Positions 51,706 through 56,624 of a stretch of DNA of 56,624 nt are shown here, in pieces. Positions within the stretch are counted from its first letter, which is position 1. Every line of letters begins with the position of its first letter. Source of the DNA: a virus. Under the pieces are notes generated by a model. It made no database searches. It was not told the DNA's origin and saw only the letters and a list, made by a program, of their open reading frames with translations. The DNA is taken from the IMG/VR virus record IMGVR_UViG_3300025872_000067, positions 1-56,624 of that record; one strand, written 5' to 3'. A program made the translations under genes and the position numbers.

Positions 51706-53253
51706 TTACATGTTGCCCTGCTTGACGCCACGCAGCTTCTTCCTTACCCGATACCTGATGCAGTCGGCTATGTGGTCCTCCGCCTCCGTGTTCACGTCAT
51801 CCAGGTCCTTGTCGTCGCGGGGCAGCACCGGGACCGTCTCAATGGTCTGCTGACACCCGTCGAAGATGAACAGCCCAGGGACCTCGCGCGGTCCCCCGCC
51901 CGCCGGAGGCAGCGCCCCCTTGAGCAGCTTGCGGATTTGCTCCCAGCCCTGCTTGCGCGAGCCTGGGCCCTTGTCCGCGGGCGTCCAGCGCACGCCCTTC
52001 TTCTCCATGTCCACGGCGATGCTGTTGCCGTTCTCCACGTCGAAGATGGAGGAGTCAGCGGGGCCGGGCTTGACCCGACCTTCCAGCGCCCAGTCATCCT
52101 CCCGGTCCTTCACCCCTTGGGCGACCTCCGAGGCGAGCATGCGGACGCCCTCGTTGCGGGTTCCGTTCCAGCCATACCACTCCTGGATCAGGTACAGATC
52201 GCCCCGCACCTTCCCGTACACGCGGCCATTCCACTCGAACGGCTCCCCATTCGACTCCGCCCACCACAGGACGGCGAAGGGCTTGGAGCTGCCCCAGTCG
52301 AAGCTGCGGTCAATCTTCCACCGCTTCGGGATCACCGACAGCGGGACGGAGGGCACCACGTGTACGTCCCCGCGGTAGATGTCGTCAAACATCCCTCCCG
52401 CGATGATGTCCCAGGAGCCGTGGAGCCAGGCGGCGAGTTCGGAGGGGTTCCGGGCCGCGGCTCGAATCTTGCTGATGTACTCCGGGTCAGCGTGGAGCAG
52501 GATTTGGTTCTCATAGATGGACCCGTGGATGGCGACCCGGGGCGGTTCGCGATCGCCGTCTCGCATCGCGTCCAGGATCACCCGACCGCGCATGTGGGGG
52601 AGGCGGAAGCGGGCCTTGACCCAGTTGTGGCCGGGGCCGTAGGGGTTGGTGGTCGCCCGGTAGCAGCGGGGCATCCCCGGCTTCGTGGAGCGGCAGCAGG
52701 ACATCATGACGGTGTAACACTTGTCGTCGGGCCAGTTGCAGAGTTCTTCCCAGCCAATCCACGGGTATGCGTGGCCGTGGTAGTTCCAATAATCCTCCGG
52801 CGACTTCATGTGACGCAGCAGCAGCTCCTCGCCGTCCGGGAAGGTCCACTTGTGCTCCACCTTGTTGTACTTGGCCCCCGGGAAGATGCGCTTGAACCAC
52901 TTGTTGGTCTTGTTGATCACGTCCGACAACTGGGGGTAGGTCTGACGGAACAGGATGCCCCGCCACTCCGACCCGTAGCCCTTCCCCACATGCTGAAGGA
53001 AGTCCATCAGCAGGCAGTCGGTCTTGCCCGGGCCGCGCGTCCCCTCATACAGCACCTCGAAGATCGGGTGTGCCATGAGGAAGGCGAGCTGCGACCCGTA
53101 CTGCGGGCACCAGGTCGCCTCCGACTCCTTGCCCGTCTCCGGGTCCACGTAGTAGCCCCGCAGCTCGCCGGGCTCCGCCTCGCGCCACTCAATCGGGTAG
53201 TCCGGGCGGGCCGCGATGGCGACCGCCTTGCTCACTTCGGTCTGGGCAAACAT
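51706..53253 (-). CDS. Terminase large subunit
   Basis: The 515-residue packaging motor/nuclease has the Walker A YEGTRGPGKTD, a Walker-B-like segment WIGWEELCNW, and nuclease-domain aspartates in FDWGSSKPFAV and ENGNSIAVDMEKKG. It starts at the ATG at 53253 (TGATG overlap with the small subunit stop). It translocates DNA into proheads and cuts concatemers. Confidence 0.92.
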   Translation of the reverse strand: MFAQTEVSKAVAIAARPDYPIEWREAEPGELRGYYVDPETGKESEATWCPQYGSQLAFLMAHPIFEVLYEGTRGPGKTDCLLMDFLQHVGKGYGSEWRGILFRQTYPQLSDVINKTNKWFKRIFPGAKYNKVEHKWTFPDGEELLLRHMKSPEDYWNYHGHAYPWIGWEELCNWPDDKCYTVMMSCCRSTKPGMPRCYRATTNPYGPGHNWVKARFRLPHMRGRVILDAMRDGDREPPRVAIHGSIYENQILLHADPEYISKIRAAARNPSELAAWLHGSWDIIAGGMFDDIYRGDVHVVPSVPLSVIPKRWKIDRSFDWGSSKPFAVLWWAESNGEPFEWNGRVYGKVRGDLYLIQEWYGWNGTRNEGVRMLASEVAQGVKDREDDWALEGRVKPGPADSSIFDVENGNSIAVDMEKKGVRWTPADKGPGSRKQGWEQIRKLLKGALPPAGGGPREVPGLFIFDGCQQTIETVPVLPRDDKDLDDVNTEAEDHIADCIRYRVRKKLRGVKQGNM

Positions 53254-53780
53254 CAGCTGCCCTCCCCGGTCGGACGGCCCACGGTCCCGCGGGCGAGGTC
53301 CCCAAACTGGTTCTGCCACTCGTTGATCGTGGCCGGAGCCCCCGGGACGATCAGCACGCCCCCGCCCGATCCGCTCTGGCTCATGCCCGATCCGTCCTTG
53401 TCCTTGAACTCCGGCTTGTGTGCGCGGAGCATCGCCAGCATCATCGAATCGCTGTACACCTTCTCATAGGTGATGATCTCATCCTTGAACTTCCCGCCGA
53501 TGATCGGGCGCTCCACGCCGTCCCGCGCCCGCTTCAGGGCCGGGGCAAACATGTTCTCGTCAATGAAGGCTTGCAGCGCGTCCTCGAAGGCTTCGGCAAA
53601 CTCCGGGTCACGCTTCAGATGATCATACAAAGTGGTGATGGAGACGCCCACCGCCTCCGCGCAAAGGGCGCGGCACCCATTCAACTCCGGGTGCGACCGG
53701 AACAGGTCCAGGAACTGCTGCTTGCGGTCCGAGGTGAAGGGCACCATCGGCTTCCGCTGAAGTTTTTCAATCGGGCGCAT
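53253..53780 (-). CDS. Terminase small subunit
   Basis: The 175-residue protein has an N-terminal helix-turn-helix (CRALCAEAVGVSITTLYDHL) for recognising the packaging site, a helical oligomerisation region, and an Arg/Ser/Gly C terminus. I use the ATG at 53780, four bases after GGGGAG. It lies first in the structural operon. Confidence 0.85.
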   Translation of the reverse strand: MRPIEKLQRKPMVPFTSDRKQQFLDLFRSHPELNGCRALCAEAVGVSITTLYDHLKRDPEFAEAFEDALQAFIDENMFAPALKRARDGVERPIIGGKFKDEIITYEKVYSDSMMLAMLRAHKPEFKDKDGSGMSQSGSGGGVLIVPGAPATINEWQNQFGDLARGTVGRPTGEGS

Positions 53781-53868
53781 CACGCTCCCCTCTCAGTGTA
53801 CTGTTCGTCAATCGCGCATCACGCGGCGATCCGTCCCCGGCCTCACGCCCAAGGACATCCTTGCCGCG

Positions 53869-53897
53869 AGTATAGCGTGAGGTTGTACATTAGCCAA
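53869..53897 (-). promoter_or_regulatory. Promoter of the structural operon, TTGGCT-N17-TATACT
   Basis: The -35 TTGGCT is at 53892-53897 and the -10 TATACT at 53869-53874, 17 bases apart, about 85 bases ahead of the small terminase start. Its -10 matches the early promoters, but the -35 lacks the TTTACTTCTTC box, which could allow separate late timing. Confidence 0.7.
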
Positions 53898-54448
53898 GGG
53901 CGAGGGTCGCGCCCGCGGGAGTCGATGAGCCCAGGTGTATGCTGGAGCGAATTGCCCAAGCAGGCACGCGGCGTCCTCCGCTTAGGTTCGAGGGGTCGCG
54001 CTTCACTTCCACGTCCGAAGAAGTAAAAAGTCAAGCGGGCAAAAAGGCCATATAAAACAGCCCTTTATAGATAGATAGATAGATAGATACTTAACTTACT
54101 TAACTTACTTACCTTAGCCCCCTGGGAGCCCTTCGGACACCAGAAAGCCTCAACAAGGATTCTCCTGGGCCGGTCCGCCGGGTCGATTTGTCGGGCGAAT
54201 TTATTTCAGGTAAGAATCCCAAGTAACCTAAGCGCAAGGTGCGGGAACCCCAGACGGGCTTGACTTCCCGCCACGCCTTGCTTCATACTTTTTCGGAGCC
54301 GAACCCAAGCGCACTCCCGTAACCCAAGCGCACCCGGTCGAAGTGGAGAAGGAGGAGGGAGCCCCGCCGGTTTTCCCGCAGCCTTCGGCCTCCTGTAGTG
54401 AAGTCGGCACCATTGCCGCCCGGCGGGGCATTGATCGTGAGGAGGTCT
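53898..54448. other. Control region copy 2: AT-rich tandem repeats and iterons, candidate origin
   Basis: No convincing gene lies here. It holds a GATA tetranucleotide repeat (54070-54088), a tandem AACTTACTT repeat (54093-54113), GATTTGTCGGGCGAA (54185-54199), AACCTAAGCGCA (54225-54236), CATACTTTTTC on the plus strand (54284) with TTGACT 18 bases upstream, and AACCCAAGCGCA twice (54302-54313, 54321-54332). A diverged inverted copy is at 53977-53988. A lone TTTACTTCTTCGG box is at about 54015-54028. Order and spacing mirror the region at 26433-26820. Confidence 0.7.
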
Positions 54449-54700
54449 TCAGCGGCCTTCCATGTGGTCGAACACGGCTTGGTCGATGCGTTCGCGCTCC
54501 GCGTCCGTCAGCTTCCGCTCCAGCCAGGGCGCGGGGCGTCCGCGGCGGTCGCGGACTTCCCATTCACCGCACCCGCCTTCCGCCGGGTAGCAGTATTCCG
54601 GCGGGCCGCTCACCTTCGCGGGCACGTAGGGTTCCCAGTAGGTGACCACGATGAGGCATGGGATGCCTGCCACGCGGTCCTCGAACTCAGCCAGCGCCAT
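54449..54700 (-). CDS. Small phage protein (83 aa) of a widespread family
   Basis: The product starts MALAEFEDRVAGIPCLIVVT and has YCYPAEGGCGEWEV and LTDAERERIDQAVFDHME. The last is a recurring C-terminal motif in small phage/prophage proteins. Cys pairs may bind metal. It is the last gene before control region 2. No function is known. Confidence 0.65.
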   Translation of the reverse strand: MALAEFEDRVAGIPCLIVVTYWEPYVPAKVSGPPEYCYPAEGGCGEWEVRDRRGRPAPWLERKLTDAERERIDQAVFDHMEGR

Positions 54701-54704
54701 TGGT

Positions 54705-55067
54705 TCAGTCCATCACCACGGAAAGGTCCAGGCCCTGGAGGAAGAAGCCCAGCTTGTCATTCACGGCCCGTTCGATTTCCTTGCGGATCGTCGCAGCCCG
54801 TTTCCGCTTCTCCGTGTACAAGCTGTACGTGATCCGGTTCCCCCAGACGCTGTCACGCACGCTGATTCCGATGCTGGGGCGGTTCAGACACGTGCTGTAC
54901 TTGTCGGAGGTCTTGCGGATCGTCGTGAAGTGGAGGTCATTCACCACGAGGTTCTGCGAGTTCTCCCCGATCACCTCCAGTTCCTTCGACTCGAACTTGT
55001 TGGCAGCTCCGATGATCCCGGAGCCGTCCGCAATTTCCACGTAGTAGTGCTTGATCAGTCTCTTCAT
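54705..55067 (-). CDS. Hypothetical protein (120 aa)
   Basis: A strand-rich product starting MKRLIKHYYVEIADGSG, with HFTTIRKTSDKYSTC and NRITYSLYTEKRKRA. It is more polar and less GC-rich than its neighbours, which suggests recent acquisition. AAGGA precedes the start. No family is recognised. Confidence 0.6.
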   Translation of the reverse strand: MKRLIKHYYVEIADGSGIIGAANKFESKELEVIGENSQNLVVNDLHFTTIRKTSDKYSTCLNRPSIGISVRDSVWGNRITYSLYTEKRKRAATIRKEIERAVNDKLGFFLQGLDLSVVMD

Positions 55068-55070
55068 GAT

Positions 55071-55262
55071 TCAGTTCCTTGACGGTATGGAAGGGAGCCG
55101 GACCCAGTGATCAGTCCCGGCTTCGTTGTCGCAGAGTCGCCACAGCGTGCCGTCCTCGCATTCGACAACCACCTGGCGGACCAGGTAGCCGTCGCGGGTC
55201 GTGCCCACGGAGGAGGTCATGGACCGCACGCGGCGGTCGGGCGGGGTGTTGGGCGTGTTCAT
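55071..55262 (-). CDS. Hypothetical protein (63 aa)
   Basis: Product begins MNTPNTPPDRRVRSMTSS and contains VRQVVVECEDGTLWRL, a short beta-hairpin-like domain. GAGGA lies before the ATG, which overlaps the stop of the zinc-finger gene. Function unknown. Confidence 0.55.
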   Translation of the reverse strand: MNTPNTPPDRRVRSMTSSVGTTRDGYLVRQVVVECEDGTLWRLCDNEAGTDHWVRLPSIPSRN

Positions 55263-55588
55263 GCGTCATCCTCCGGCGGGTTCCCGCCTTCCGTCCCGTC
55301 GCAGAAGGTACAGCGGTCAGGACCCAGCGTGCTTTGTTGAAAGCCGGTCGCCTCGCAGGTCGGGCAGGTCCGGTTCTCCTCGAAGTCCTCCGCCGGGAAG
55401 GCGTGCCAGCCGTAGCCCAGGGCGTCCGCGGGCGGGCCTTCGGGCTTCTCCGCCGGGATCGGGTCGCCGCTTCGGGTCAGGCTCCAGTCATCGAACTGCG
55501 CCACGACATGGCCGTGGGTCGCCTCGCGCAGCAGCGCGGTCTTGCCGATTAGGTGCGGGATCGGGCCGCGGTAGATTCCCCGCTTCAT
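55259..55588 (-). CDS. Zinc-finger protein (109 aa)
   Basis: I start at the ATG at 55588, with AAGGAGG upstream. The C-terminal part has CPTCEATGFQ and CTFCDGTEGG, a DnaJ-like pair of CxxCxxxG motifs expected to bind zinc. The N terminus (GIYRGPIPHLIGKTALLRE) is strand-rich. Role unknown. Confidence 0.6.
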   Translation of the reverse strand: MKRGIYRGPIPHLIGKTALLREATHGHVVAQFDDWSLTRSGDPIPAEKPEGPPADALGYGWHAFPAEDFEENRTCPTCEATGFQQSTLGPDRCTFCDGTEGGNPPEDDA

Positions 55589-55983
55589 GCTCCGCCCTCC
55601 TTCGCCCACGGGCAGTTCGGGGCCGTGTGGCCTTCCCCTCCGCACAGGGCGCAAGCCTTCAGGGCCGCGCGGACTTCGCCCGGGACCTCGTTGAGCAGCT
55701 GGATCGCGTTGGCGTCCAGGGCGCTCGCGCCCCAGTTGAACTTCGGCAGGGCCTCCTCGAACAGGCGAGCGGCCCGGGCGAGGGTCGCCTGGGCGTCCGC
55801 CGGTCCGGGAATCTCCAGGAAGTGGCGGAAGATGTCCGCGGCGAGGCGGGCCGCTCCTTCACGAGTCACTTGGACGTACCCGTGGTCACTCGTGATTTGG
55901 AGACAGTAGCCCCGGGCGTCTCCGCCATAGAACCCGGTCAGCTGGTAGCCTTCCCGGGGGCGGTTGATCAGTTCGGTGCTCAT
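55585..55983 (-). CDS. Zinc-knuckle protein with duplicated N-terminal start
   Basis: The 132-residue product starts [10 protein letters not shown] and ends in a CCHC-like knuckle (CALCGGEGHTAPNC). The middle is helical. Its first 10 codons are identical to those of the upstream gene because of a 28-base direct repeat. I use the ATG at 55983, six bases after GGAGG and overlapping the preceding stop. Confidence 0.6.
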   Translation of the reverse strand: MSTELINRPREGYQLTGFYGGDARGYCLQITSDHGYVQVTREGAARLAADIFRHFLEIPGPADAQATLARAARLFEEALPKFNWGASALDANAIQLLNEVPGEVRAALKACALCGGEGHTAPNCPWAKEGGA

Positions 55984-56234
55984 CATTCACCTCCCGGGGC
56001 GTTGCTCAGGGCTTCGTCCAGCTCGCGGCGGTCGATGGTCACCCCGACCTCCTCCAGCATGTCCGCGGCGAGTTCGAGGAGGGACGCCCGGGCGCGGGCT
56101 TCCGATCCGCCCAGGGGGTCGTTCACGTGTTCCGCGCAGTCGCGGAGGTCGTTGAGGGTGTTCTCCCAACGACAGTAGCTCATATTGGCCATGGCGGGCT
56201 CCTTCCGGGGGCGGTTGATCAGTTCGGTGCTCAT
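55956..56234 (-). repeat. 28-bp direct repeat at two gene starts
   Basis: Bases 55956-55983 and 56207-56234 are identical (28 of 28). Each copy begins at the ATG of a gene and encodes MSTELINRP plus the first base pairs beyond. The copies are 251 bases apart and mark a duplication of a translation-start region. Confidence 0.8.
55983..56234 (-). CDS. Small conserved phage protein with leader (83 aa)
   Basis: Residues 15-83 ([19 protein letters not shown]...) match a family of small phage proteins with the 'MSYCRxENT' start. An upstream in-frame ATG with strong AAGGAGG adds 14 residues ([14 protein letters not shown]). The internal ATG at 56192 also has AAGGAG, so both forms may be made. Function unknown. 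Confidence 0.65.
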   Translation of the reverse strand: MSTELINRPRKEPAMANMSYCRWENTLNDLRDCAEHVNDPLGGSEARARASLLELAADMLEEVGVTIDRRELDEALSNAPGGE

Positions 56235-56624
56235 TTTTCATCCTCCTTCGATCCCCACAGCTCCGCGTGCAGATCACTCATCACGAGGGCCGCGCGATAC
56301 TCCCGAGCGTGTTTGTTTTCGCCATGCTGGTTAGCCAACCGAAGCTCGAAAATCTCCCGTGTTATTTGGCGTTGACAACCGGCATCGAACCTCAAACCCT
56401 TGTCGGTGATGTAGGCGGCGAAGTACGCGCAGCGCGATCCGATAGGGCCGATTTGGAAGATGGGACGTTCTCCGACCAATGTGCAGTCGTCCTTGATCTT
56501 GGCACCCGCCAGGTAGGCACGCGCCAGGTTGGCCCCCGCCAGGTAGGCACCCGCCAGGTCGGCACCCGTCAGGTTGGCACCCGCCAGGTCGGCACCCGTC
56601 AGGTTGGCACCCGTCAGGTTGGCA
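56231..56624 (-). CDS. Pentapeptide-repeat protein, 5' end outside window
   Basis: The open frame reaches the window edge with repeats of A(N/D/Y)L(T/A)G over at least nine units, forming a right-handed quadrilateral helix. A C-terminal domain follows ([19 protein letters not shown]), as in a phage family with this combined architecture. Some pentapeptide proteins mimic DNA or protect gyrase; that role is possible, not shown. The start codon lies beyond 56624. Confidence 0.75.
   Translation of the reverse strand, partial: ANLTGANLTGADLAGANLTGADLAGAYLAGANLARAYLAGAKIKDDCTLVGERPIFQIGPIGSRCAYFAAYITDKGLRFDAGCQRQITREIFELRLANQHGENKHAREYRAALVMSDLHAELWGSKEDEK

Noticed and set aside
53843-54034. 63-codon minus-strand frame next to the small terminase
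   Set aside because: It overlaps the operon promoter, lacks a ribosome-binding site and has an unnatural Arg/Pro/Cys composition.
54061-54116. Short tandem repeats considered as a CRISPR array
   Set aside because: The units are 4-9 bases and contiguous, with no unique spacers; they fit an AT-rich unwinding element better.

Overview
The window is about 56.6 kb of the genome of a tailed, siphovirus-type phage. It is GC-rich (roughly 63-65 % by eye), and every convincing gene lies on the minus strand, so transcription runs from high to low coordinates. Genes are packed tightly, with many ATGA or TGATG stop/start overlaps. I see no integrase, repressor, tRNA or CRISPR, which fits a virulent phage. 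Gene content resembles YuA/M6-like siphoviruses of Gammaproteobacteria: a DUF4055-type portal, a MuF protein, a BR0599-type tail protein, a family A DNA polymerase and thymidine-hypermodification genes. The host cannot be fixed from sequence alone. Both window ends cut through genes.

Layout in order of transcription. (1) 56.6-54.4 kb: small accessory genes, led by a pentapeptide-repeat protein. (2) 54.45-53.78 kb: a non-coding control region with AT-rich tandem repeats and 'aaccYaagcgca' iterons, ending in a sigma70-like promoter. (3) 53.8-26.8 kb: virion and lysis operon. It holds small and large terminase, portal, a MuF protein with an N-terminal zinc-protease-like domain, scaffold, major capsid, spanin, holin and endolysin, neck proteins, tail tube, tail chaperones with a -1 frameshift, tape measure, tail tip, FN3-type fibre proteins, a subtilisin and a DUF2793 protein. 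(4) 26.8-26.4 kb: a second, collinear copy of the control region. (5) 26.4-0 kb: replication, nucleotide and DNA-modification genes. These include an Snf2-type helicase, an ssDNA-binding-like protein, a Dda/RecD-type helicase, class II ribonucleotide reductase, a hypermodification cluster, a TS-family enzyme, an HD hydrolase, two duplicated DNA methyltransferases, PolA, dCMP deaminase, a nuclease and a primase-helicase, followed by small genes.

The most interesting system is the gene set at 11.9-18.7 kb. It encodes a thymidylate-synthase-family enzyme, a P-loop kinase, a helical 5-hmdU-kinase-associated or glycosylase-fold protein, a radical SAM enzyme, a fold-type II PLP enzyme and an amino-acid:DNA transferase-like protein. 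Together these match the known logic of post-replicative thymidine hypermodification: dUMP to 5-hmdUMP, then phosphorylation in DNA, amino-acid attachment, radical rearrangement and PLP chemistry. Two HNH endonuclease genes sit in this locus. With the paired DNA methyltransferases this implies layered protection of phage DNA.

A second novelty is in the tail tip. Two different tail proteins (30.8-33.6 and 34.1-35.5 kb) each carry a related von Willebrand A domain with an intact metal-binding MIDAS motif, inserted into an otherwise ordinary tail-tip scaffold. A subtilisin-like protease is encoded just downstream. A third is a repeated promoter (TTTACT-N17-TATACT, each hexamer followed by a TTCTTC-like tract) that marks operon boundaries in the early region.
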